From: Amblyomma americanum
Taxonomy: Eukaryota; Arthropoda; Arachnida; Ixodida; Ixodidae
Assembly (NCBI RefSeq): GCF_052857255.1
Contig: NC_135500.1
Location: 165,420,183-165,484,182 of the forward strand
Direction: 5' to 3'
Length of the DNA: 64,000 nucleotides
The stretch's first letter is position 1; the number at the start of each line of letters is the position of its first letter. Position numbers and translations under genes: made by a program. Positions 13,901-25,900 of this stretch are shown one piece after another. The notes under the pieces are model-generated. The model was not told the origin of the DNA. It saw only the letters and a list, made by a program, of their open reading frames with translations, and made no database searches.

Positions 13901-16900
13901 CCGGGACATGCAGTTAGAGAACAGCGAGATAAGTGGTCCTTTCACTATGCTATATTTGGGCACTACCAGAAAAAAGAGCCAGAAAATGGGCATCTATAAC
14001 CATGTTGATATCGAAGGAGCAATTGCCAATGCTGCAATGGTGACAAGCTAATCCAGCAAACTAGGACTCACATTTTTGGCTCAGTATTTACAGGAATGTT
14101 ACTTCCAATTCATGGCAGTTAATCAAGTAGAGAAGTGGGCCTACAACAGTAAACTGAGCATTGTAATTGCACGGAAGAATTTCTATCAGCACCAACTTGA
14201 CACTTTATGCACATGTGCAATAATCCAATAGAGATTATGGAATGGAACAGAACCCTGTACAGTAATGTTCTTCTCACTACTTTGAGCACTGTAAAGCACC
14301 CAAAAAACCACTTCGAACCAATTTTAGAGGCTGATTTCAGAACTTTCTGCAGCACTGTGTTAAGCTATTCCTACTGACAAATGCAGAAACGTTTCAGCAG
14401 CAAATGCTCATTAGCGCAGAAAGTATGCATCATACCGGTAAATGTGCCATGGATGACAGGAGTTTTGTGACACAGGTAAAACATTGGTCATGATTTACAT
14501 GTATACTATAACTAAAGTACAATTAAGATTTTAATAATTTGACTGTACACTGCACGTGAAAAAATAAAAAAAAAATGAAACAATGTTATGCTGCCTCTGT
14601 CATACCTCGCCCAAACCGTCAGTAGTTTACTAAATGCTGCTGTAGATGCCGAAGCTGATGTACTTCCAGATGTGCTGACGTCAGACCTGACAGTGCAAAA
14701 AACACAAAAATTCGGTCAGTAAGCCAACATCAAGACATGAACATTCCATTTTTTTTTTCTCTTGTTCATTAGTATAGCTGCTGCCAGGAGTAACGAAAGA
14801 GCCTAGAATAAAACTCCCATTCAAGATTTTCAAAAGAGCAAGCAAAACGTCCCGTTCCTTGCGTGTCTATGAAACAAAAAATTAAGAACTGAGGCTACGA
14901 AATACAGCCTCACCCGTTCCGCCACCATGAGCTACGATGTTGGCTACAAACTCTGCTCCCACTTGCAGCATACTGTCTCTCGTGGTGATTTTAAATTATG
15001 TACTGTATTTACTCACATAGTTTGCACCTTCGAATAATTTGCACACACTTAATTTATTACCCTGATTTATTTTTCTTTTACATTTTATTCGCATATTTTG
15101 CCCTCCCTGCTGCACAAGCACACCCGCATGCACACGGGTGCGTGCAGGGCAGGCTTGGAAAGATCCGACGTGACCGCATCGCCGTGTCACCGCATGCGGC
15201 TGTGAAAGGCAAGTGAGTGATGTGAAAAAAAAGTGGATACTTCATTTGTAAATTGGTTCCAGCAAAGAAAAGTCAAGTGCACACACCAATTACCCGGCTT
15301 GCTTGAGCTGATGGTCGCTTTCCCGTATGAACAGCCATGAGAGCAAACTACGGGTAACCGGCGGAGCTTACATCGTGTCAGAATCCGAAATTACCGAACA
15401 GTCAAACAACCGAACCGTTGGCTGCTCTGTTTACTACTACTTGACAGGCCGCATATGAGGGCGGTGTTTTATCACCTTGTACCTCCATTTGCAACTGACT
15501 GCTGGCTTTGCTTGCAACCGTATCGTTCCATGTTTATTGCTTTCAGCTGTCACGTGCCATCATGTCATCACATGGGGAACTACATATTGTGGTAACGTGG
15601 GTCTAAGGCTGGGGGGGAGGGGGGGTATGCATCAACTTATGTTTTGCGTCGACTTCTTTTGGCCAGCGAGGGGTGCGAGCCACAGGGTCCACATATACAC
15701 GGCAATATGTCATAAACATTGCACATTATGACTCTTGTAGAGTTTTTTTTAGGACATGAGCATGAAATATCCGCATAATTTGCGCACCCCTTTTTAAAGC
15801 CTTAATTTTATGAAAAAAAGTGCATAAATATGCGAGTAAATATGGCATGACCTTAACGGGAGCACCATAAAAAGCTCCACCACCTGTTAACTTGCCTTGC
15901 CAGCGTGTTAACACCCAGTCACAAACTGCAGCAACACTCGATTAAATGATGAACCGGATGGTGACACCCTTCTGTTTCTTATCTGTCAGCACAGTGCAAC
16001 TAAAGACAAATCAGCAGCAATTCATGATGGTCGTTGACTAGTCAGTTTGAAGGGTCAGATCAGGCACATAGTGGCACACAGATGGATGGTTTAACAGAAC
16101 TGCGCATGCACTTTCGCCGTTTGATGGCAATCGACTCTATAAGAAATGAGCGAGCTGGGCGGCATGGCAAGTGCAAAATGCTGCCAACTGAACAAGTGAG
16201 CGCCTTTCAGGAATGCTACCATGCTTGATCACAACTTCAGAATAGCATAAAAATTCAGATTTTCAGTGCTTGGAAGACTGAAGGACTTTTGAAGTGTAAA
16301 CATGCACAGCAATTCAAATTCAACAGCAAATATTACCTGAAACTAGAGGTGTGCGAATATTCGAAATTTCGAATACGAATCGAATACGTTTCATATTCGG
16401 GTCATATTCGTATTCGAGAAATGATATTCGTGAATTTCCGAATATTCGAAAATTCCTGAATACTGGGCAGCGATTGTATACCGCGCCGACTTTCGTAAAT
16501 CTTATTGTTGCAAAAGTGCAATATCTGGGCAAATTATCTGAATATAGAGTTTAAAGCTCCAGGAAAACAATATAAAGGCCCTGTTCTCTTTCTTCTCCAT
16601 CATTTATTGCGTCGACCGATCGCATTCCGATGCCGCTAGGCTTGACCTTGTGCGCAATTCCGCAAGTGGGCTTCCCCACATACCAAATGAGCTGCGTACA
16701 ACATGGGGGACGACCCGCTTCTAACAATTGCAACGCGAAAGCGCGTTTATATTTTTATCCTTCCGTAATATGTTATCTAATTAATGCCCACACCCATGGC
16801 ATTCGTTCTGTCAACTTAACTCTCCGAGCGTGACCACCGCCATCTTATTTTGGTCAACTAGGCTATGCGGGAAACCCTACTTGCGGAATTTCGCATGAGG

Positions 16901-19900
16901 CTCCCGAAGGGGCGAGTCGAGGTGTCACAACAGGGCAAGCGATCCTGTAAAAATTCCGCGTATTGCATGGTGCACTGTAACCCATGCACCTCTTAAGTGC
17001 GCCTAACGGCAGGCGTGACAATGATCGGAGGGCCCTTGTTACTAGGTCAAAAAAATAACCTGGCCGTGTAGTTTTGGCTTCTGAGCTTGGCCACTCGCCC
17101 GTTGCAATGGCAACTGTCGGTCTGCGCATTCACCAGTAGTCCAATCTCAGCACCATGCCACTTTCAGACGCCGACTGACACGTTGCTCGTCATTTGTTTT
17201 CCTTTTTTAGAAGCAGTCTCGCCATTCCGACATCAATGCGCGTTCCCATCTCGCTTACGTTCGCGATGTCTTCCAGCACGCCGAAACTTTGTGCTCGTCA
17301 CGGGATTACAGGTGTTTGCTCGATAGAGCCGCCTCATAAGACTACCGCATTTTCGGTATTTTTTTTTTCGGGGCCGCGGGGCATTTTATAAATCGACTTT
17401 CATATAGCCTGGGCATTTCTGTCAGTTCTTTGAACTCCGAATTAATGAAGTTTTACTAGCCATCATGTTATTTTTGTTTCCAGTCTTTTCATGTTATGGA
17501 TTTCATTTTGCCTGACCACATTACAGATTAGATACTGTTATGCTGTTCAATTAAGTAGTATACATTTCTGCGCACATCGTTTTTTTTTATACGGTGCTCA
17601 GGCAGTCTAGTTTTATTTATTTCAGTTGCAAAGGCCATACACTATTTTGTAAAAAATATGAGCAACAATGTTTGCTTGTTTATCTTTTCTGAATTTATTT
17701 TTGTGCTGACCAGATATTCGATTCGATATTCGAAGCCACTTTTTCTTCATATTCATATTCGAAAATTTCGATATTCACACACCCCTACCTGAAACCTATT
17801 CGAACTATTGAATGTTAACACACACACAACGACCAGGTCTGCAATGTACCTTGAATGCACAGATATCAATCAAGACAACTGAAAGATTTAAAAAAATTTT
17901 ATTTACTCCAAGTTAAAGGTATAACTTAAGGGGAAAACATCGTGGAAGCAAATCATAAAGAAAATTTAACAATACCTGAATGACAGTATTAAAAAAAATA
18001 TGCTGAAAATATATCACAATCAAACTGATTCAATATGAAGCAAAGAAAATTTTTAATTGAGGGGTTTAAATCTTGAAGCAATGCATGGACTACAAGGAAC
18101 ACCACAGAGGAGGGCTCTGAATTAATTTAGACTACCTGGAGCTTTTCGGCATGTGCTGACTTCACACAGCACATGGTCGTTTTCGTATTTCGTCTCCATC
18201 AAAATGTGGCAGCCACGGCTGGGATCGAACCCACGACGTTGAAATCAGGTGCCAAACACCAAAGCTACTGGCCCACCACCGTGGGTTACGAAACAAGGAG
18301 AGGCAATCATTGAATTGTGCCCACCCTTCTTATGAACATGATGATTACCTGTATGTGACTAACTTGACAGGTGTAACAGCAAGAGCTTCCTTGAACTGGT
18401 GAGTCTTCAACACACTGCCCTTGAGATCAGCCTGCATAAAAAGACTGCACACTATGAGCGAGCTGATGATTTAAGCCATCCACTTCTTAAACTCGTGTGT
18501 TCTAGCTTGCTTTAACTGGCAACAGTAGTATTGAAGTTAAGCACCGATAAGCAAACATACTATGGCAGATACATAAAAATTCAAACGTTTTATAATCCAA
18601 CAGCACTGCTGAAGGGTCCCAGCCAAATATTACAAAAATTATGATAAGAAATCTTCAAGTGAGGGTGCACTGATGATTCACCTGCAACAAATGCGCTGAT
18701 GTACTGTGATGTCCAGAATCAGATGTTATGGATTGTGGGAAGAGCCAACTTTTAAAAGCAGTGCTTCAATGTGGCAACATATAGAAGCTTGCAAACCAAA
18801 GTGATTTTGTGCAGGCTTATGTGACACACATTAAGAAGTCCTGCCATTCCACAGAGGTTTCTCAGTACACTGCTATGGTGGGTGCAGTGCCTAGGCAGCA
18901 ATAAGACAGTCACATGATCGCCTGCACATGTTGGAGCACCCACGACACTGTAGAACCCTGCTGTTACGTTTCTGATGGGACTGCGGGGAAAAAAAAAAGA
19001 CTGGACAGCTGAGACTATGTAATACGAGACTCAGCTATAGCTGTTTGGGCATTTAGTCATGTGACCACTGCTGTAGTGGTCACATGATGCACTCCTGCAC
19101 TGGCAGGTGGCTGTTCCAAACAGAGCCACTCGTAGGCTTATGTGACCCAGGTTGACCGGTGCAACCACCGGTTATGCCGCCGGCGTCGACGGCGACAAGA
19201 AAGCCAGGGGCGGGCACCTAAAAGCTATCACTGTAAAACACTAGCCAACTCTGCACAACTGCACCCTACACGGCGCTGCCTGCACGGCATTTGTTGCTGC
19301 ATAGTTTCAGTTTTCGAGCCTTCGGTCATTCACACTAGCACTGCAGTGGCAATGGATCAGCACCAAAAGCCACAACAAGATTCACGCTGCCAGTAAGTGA
19401 GCACGGCGTCGACGCGAGCACAACACTGGAAGCTGCCGAACACAGTGGTACCATGGAGGCTAGAGTTCTGCTTTGGCCTGTACCATATTTACACGACTGT
19501 AAGTCGATCTATTTTTCAAAATTTGAAAATCCTAAGTGGGGGGGTTGACTTACAATCGAAACCAAAGCATGGCACCATAAATAAAGGTGAGACAAACGAG
19601 ATATCAGGCATGCTAAAGCGTGCTTGCATTTCTGCTGCGCGGCTCCATCGCCTCGCTCTTGGTGCTGGCCTTGAGCAGCTGCCATGTCAATGCGCAGAAC
19701 CGGCATTCTCTCACCGCGCAGCGGCCAATGGCAGCTGTCGACAAGCAGCAAACCGTCACCCCCTTCCCTCCCCACACATGGCTGCAGATTGCGGCTGCTG
19801 ATAAGCGGTGGCGGCCCGATAATGCATCCGCGTTCTACTCATAATGGACGTACTCCAAGTCTTTTCTTTTTTTTTTACTTTCAACTGCGAACTCGGCGCT

Positions 19901-22900
19901 CAAAGGAGTGTCGATAGCTGATGGAAGGGTCGCTGTTCCAATTACGGCTGCATCGCCACTCGGAACGGCGGCGGCGCCGGGGAGTGTCAGTAGCCAATGG
20001 AAGAGCCAACGGCACGCACGCATAGTTTATTTTTGGCTCTCACGCATTTGACTACTGCCGACCACGTTTCATAAGTTTTTAATGCAGTGCTTCGTCAGTC
20101 GTCATTTGTGCAAGTTTGACATTTGCAACGGGTGATACAGGTGTGGCACCTGCAGCGAGGCAAAATTTCCAGCTATTCGATGCGATGTCATGATGTGGCT
20201 GTTTGCGAAGTGCGGGATTTCGCTACACGACAACGTTAGAACGACGCGCTGTGGGACCGCAGCAGCAATTACGACGGCAGACAGCGCTAGTAAGGACGAT
20301 GGCGCAAGTATGGTGCAAGATGGCGTCACCATTCTGCGCACGCTAAATGCAGGCTGTCAAAATGCTGGCATGGAATAAACCACTATTGAGAAGCAACATT
20401 CATGATGTAACATGTGGGAAAGCCAGTTGCAACAGAACAGCAGAGTTTGTGCTGAATGGGTTTCTGTGCGAGCTTTGGTGGGACTGGCTCATGAGAAGGT
20501 AGCAGTAAGGAAAACACAACAGCTGGGAATGCAACAGTGGGGTTCAAGTGTATAAGTACACTGACCTTCCATTCTCCCATCAATGTACATAAAAAGAAAA
20601 CAATTGCCGAACTCAACTGTTGGGTCAGTAACATAGGATGCTTTCATACTACCTGCATTGAATGCCACGACTATTGGTTCTATAGTTACCCGATAAAGCA
20701 AAGTGAAAAAACTACAAGCAGCAAAGAGATACATGCTAGGGCATCTTAGCTGCACAGCCGTAATGAGAGTTATAAAAAGCAGCGGTATCTAAAATAATAC
20801 TTGCATAGTCAATACCATCAGCCATGCCGAATTACCATTAGCCAATGATTGTTTAAAGAAGTTCAAGAAATAAATAGTGTGTTTTTAGCATAGGTCGCCA
20901 CACTCACTCATAAGTGCACTCATATCTCCTCACTCACGCTCACGGATGTGAGTGTGTGTGAGTGGACATGAGTGTGAGTGCAAGTGAGTAGATGCGAGTG
21001 AGTAGATGCGAGTGTGGGTGGTCATGGGTGTGATTGCGAATGAGTGGATGTGAGTGTGAGTGGAGATGAGTGTGAGTGCGAGTGAGTGGATGTGAGTGTG
21101 AGGAGAGATGAGTGTGAGTCGAGATGAGTGGTGAGTGAACATGAGTGACGAGTGGGTGAGAGTCAATGTGAGTGGTTGTGAACGGATGTGAGTGGACGTG
21201 AGTGGACGCGAGTGCCTGTGAGTGGACGTGAGTGGCGAGTGCATGTGAGTGGTGGGTAGACGCGACAGCGAAGTTTGACACTTGTGTTTCACGACGACAG
21301 TACCTGCTTGGCTATTTTCATGTTGTTGACAGCTGAGCCAAGCGAATATTCATTGCCGAGCGCGCTCGAGACAGCATAATGCATCACGCTGGTGTCTTTG
21401 GACACCCAAAGCAGAGGATTCCGCCGGCGTGGGAACAGCAATCTTTCTATGCCGTTTGCCTTACTAGTGCACTGCTGGCATGTGCCCAAGGTCCTTTCTG
21501 GTGTAATGAGCTGCAACAGGTTGCGTCATATCCTTTGATCAAATTTCGCATTGCCACTACTAGAAAGGTAGATGTCTCTTGTCACGCCTCCTACGCAGCC
21601 AGAGCGCATCTATGCAGAGTTTCAATGCTTGCTGCCTAAACAATGAGTGCCCACTTGTCAGCAACATCTAGCGTAACGTGGGATCTTGAGTACTGCAGTG
21701 GGCGCATAGGTTTTTTTCTGTGCCTGAGTGTGTGCATTGTAGAGCTCTGCTCTGGTCGTAAATTTTTAACTGGACCAGACCCGGAACCAGCAGCCTTCCA
21801 TTGCCGAAGCGGAGAACCTGGCCACTGCACAAGCTCGGCTAAAACCCGAAAACAGCACGAAAACCAACAGCACTTTTAGGTAACTTCATAGGTTCTTCTT
21901 TCTACCATGTACTTGAAGGAGCCCTGCGTCCCAAATCGAGCATGTGGTTTTTATTTTTTGCACGTATAGTATAAGGCATGATGATGCCTTGACGCTGAGG
22001 AGACAGCCGAAATGGTGATATCTGATGCTCTAATCTGCTCCAGAAATGCTTGTTCCGTGCCGATGGTGAAGAAACATTGCGGCGATTTTCGGCAGTGGAT
22101 ATAAGGTGGGAACCAGATTGGCCGCACTCTTTTCAATAGGTTTAAAATACAGCTCGAACTTGATTCTTCTATATTCGAGAAAGGGATCTAGAATATAATG
22201 TCTGTCAGCACTGTCACAGTTTTGCTCAAGAAAAAAACTACAAAAGAAAAGCAGTACAAGCGAATGAAAATTAATAAGAATCAAGCTAGGGGCGACAGTT
22301 TTCATTTTGCCCAAAAGTATCCTGCAAGTGAGTGCTGCTGTTCAAACTGCTGATACCGAGAAGGCAGCGAAAAAAAACCGTCCGATGCACACCATAGCCA
22401 AAAATGAGAGGAAAAGAGAACAGGAAAGTGGGGGCGGTGGGTAGAAAAGGGGTGCGGGAGGGAGGTACAGGGTAACTCTTCATAAACAGGTCGAAGTGTG
22501 CCGGCACGCTGGACACTGGACTGCTCATAGAACAGGAAAGAGTTGAGGACTAAGGCCTCCCATGCTCTCTCCCAGAGTACAAAAGTTTTTTTTTTCTTTT
22601 AGGGTCATGAAAAGGTTCCCGTCTGTATCATATACGCAGAACGCAGGCTGCCCTGCCAAGTCAACAACTGCATACAAGCTTTCACTGCACACGTTCAAGG
22701 CGTGTTTGTAATTTGTGAGTCAAAATATTCGGCACTGGGCGAGTGAAACGAGCATATGAAATACGATTCCATTTTATCTTGACGTTTTCCGTATTGTCAG
22801 TGGAAAAACTTCTGTCTGCACTCGCTGATTTCAGCAATTCTACCCCCCCCCTGATATCTGGCCAGCATGAGGGATCCTTTGAAACAAATAGTATACGATT

Positions 22901-25900
22901 TCCTTTAAAAACTTCTAGATCGGGTTTTTTTTTCTCAGTAAAGGCCTACCATTTCAGAACGGCATGCACTGCAAAATGGTTCACAAGTTGGCTGCATACG
23001 TATTCTATCAACTATTCCTCGACCAAAAATGCAGCGGAGTAAACGGGAATAACTATAGCTGCAGTGTTAGCACTCCCTATGCTTAAAAAGATGCGCTCGT
23101 GGTCTCTGCACGCGTCTTCCTCAAGCAAAGACCACGCGCTGTTTCTCAAGCCTCCTTCAGAGATAGATTATGTGCATCGCAAACAACATACTGCACTGCA
23201 GGCCTGTCTATATGTCGGTCATGCATACTTGCTCTGGCTAGACGAAGCCGGCCCAAATTAATCCCAAGAAGGCGTTCTAAAAGATTTGACAACATCCACT
23301 CCCCTTTGGACCATTTCTCAAGACATTTTTCTTTGCGTGAGGAACTCGCTTGATCTTTTCAAAAACACTCTCCATTTCCCACACCACGAACAGTATTCAT
23401 AGTCGCCACGTGCGTCTAATGCGTCCATGCATATCATGGACATGTCATTACTCCTTACTGTTACTTACGACACCATTCAAAAACGATCTTTGCTGACTTT
23501 CGCCATCTCAGCAACAAAAGCGGAAGCACACGTGTGTAACATTGGATCGGGCCATGGAAGATGCGTGATAAGTAACCACTTTCTTCAAGCACCGAAACTG
23601 TGAAAATTAGCCAAATTAAGAGAGCGACAGCGCACTAGGCAGTTCACCACCACATCTGTGCAACCCAGGCTATGCTAGGGCTCAGTGAAAGCTTATGATG
23701 TGAGTGAACATGAGCGTAATTGAATGTTGTGAGTGAACATGAGTGTGAGTGAGTGGTTGTGAGTGCAAGTGAGAGGTTGTGAGGGTGAGTGGCTTATGTG
23801 TGAGTAAGTCGTGAGTGCTAGTGGTCATGAGAGTGAGTGTGACTGGTTGTGAGTGCGAGTGCTCATGAGTGTGAGGGAGTGGTTGTGAGTTGACATGAGT
23901 GTGAATGCAAGTGAGTGGTTGCGAGTGTGAGTGGACATGAGTGTGAGTGCGAGTGAGTGGATGTGAGGGTGAGTGGCCGCGAGCGTGAGTGTTATTGAGC
24001 CGCCCCCATGGTGCCGAGGTACGGTTTTTAGAGGAATTCTTTTCGCATCAGAGAAAAGTTAGCAGTTCTTTACCTGCCACAACCTGGATCCTGGACGGGC
24101 TGCATAAATGCACATGGAGTCCTGAGGCTTACTTCCCGGGTAGAAACAGCCGCCAAATTCGCCATCCCTGAGCTTCTTGCCAACTTGCGTGAACTTTTCC
24201 CTGTGAACAAAGCCGTGAAAGACAGAGTGCGATATCTGCCTGCAGTACTTGTCTAACAGTCTGGAGGAGTTAATTCGACTTCATAATTCTACACCGCAAA
24301 AGACGAAGATGAAAATAAACGAGGCGAGACAAACACGGCGCTGACAAACATGTGTTTGTCTCGCCTTGTTTCTTTTCATCTTCGTCTTTTGCGCTCTAGA
24401 TTTTTGGAGTTGTCTAACAGTTTCCGGATCATTCCATACCCACCTGAGCAGCACAGTAGGCACAGAAGTTCCACCCAAGACACATTCTTTAACACAAAGC
24501 TGACTTCAAAGATACTGAACAGCTTTATAATACAGTGAAATCTCGTTGATACTATTCCACTAAATATGTTTTTCGGCATAATACATTTTTTTTTTCGTTC
24601 CAGGCCGATGCCCTATAGAGGTAATGCATTTTTGTACGGCTAATACGGTCGTATTTTCATGTGGGTTTGGATAATACGATCGCGGAAATGTCTGTAAATC
24701 GCGCGCGGTTTCGATTTTCGCACCAGGATGCAGCAAAAGTGTCCTAGCAGGATCCGACAGTAGCTGCAGTAGTTGTAACTCTCAAGTGCTCGTGGCCGAT
24801 TTTCGATGTTGGACATGACCTTTGCTAGATATGTGTAAGAACCACATCGCTTCAATGATGATGATGACATCAGAGCCAGCCCTTTGCGGCGGGTGGGCAG
24901 AGCTACTGAAATTATGCATCGAGCGAAACCCCAGGCATGGTCGGACTGAAGAGGCGGCGACGCGCGCTTTGTATGCTCGAGTCCGGTCGTGCCCCAGTAA
25001 AGCGCCTGCAGCAGGGTGGCGGCCTCTGGGAACAATGTTCGCAAGCTCGCGCACCAAACGCATCGAAGCGCACCGGTGGTTTTCAACGCCATCTATCCTA
25101 AGGCATAGTACTCACGTTAAAATCACGTGACCAAGAAGCAGCAATTGGCGCATGCATTGACGATGCGCTGCAGGTTTTGTCGGCTTTGTGCTTGCCATTT
25201 CTCGTTGCCATTTTGGTGTTCCGAGTGTTTTGCTTGCACTTGTTCGCACTTGTTGTGCCCGAGAAAAATCTCAGCATGAAAGGTGAGACGTGTCAAGGAG
25301 GAAAAAAAAAAAGCAAAGAAAGAGTCACCGTATTGTTGTGCTGCAACGCTGATGGGACTGAGGAGCTTAAGCCTACTGTCACTGGCAAGTTCTGGAAACT
25401 ATGCTGCTTCTCGCATAACCCGTGCCTTCCTGTCGTTTACAAACCGAATAGGAAGGCATGGATTACCGGAGCCCTTTTCACAGAGTTCCTCACTCTTCTG
25501 GATGACCGGATGCGTGCCGGGAACCATTATATTCTTCTATTTCTTGACAATAGTGCTGCGCACCCTGTCGATACTTCGTGGCAGCAATATGTGAAAGTAA
25601 TCTTCCTGTTGCCCAACTGCACCAGTCACTTGCAGCCCCTAAATGCAGGAATCATAAGAAACGTAAAATTTCACTTCAGGAGTTTGTTGTTCAGACGCTT
25701 TTTGGCCATTATTGACCAGAAAGATGCGAGCTTGAAGGTGGATCTTCTTGATGCCATCCATTTTCTGGCGATGTCATGGGATCGCGTCAAACCCGAAACC
25801 ATCGTCAACTTTCCAAGAAGTGTGGCTTTTTTTGTGCGTCTGGCGATACGGTGGAAAATGAAGATGACGGTGCAGAGATTAACATCCTGGACTGGGGTGA

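Noticed and set aside
19397..19917. Plus-strand open frames in the 19.4-19.9 kb region
   Set aside because: They lie within the TIR element copy, change frame between copies, and resemble no protein.
20930..21292. Long His/Ser/Thr-rich open frames on the minus strand
   Set aside because: They are produced by the GTGAGTG minisatellite and overlap in two frames.
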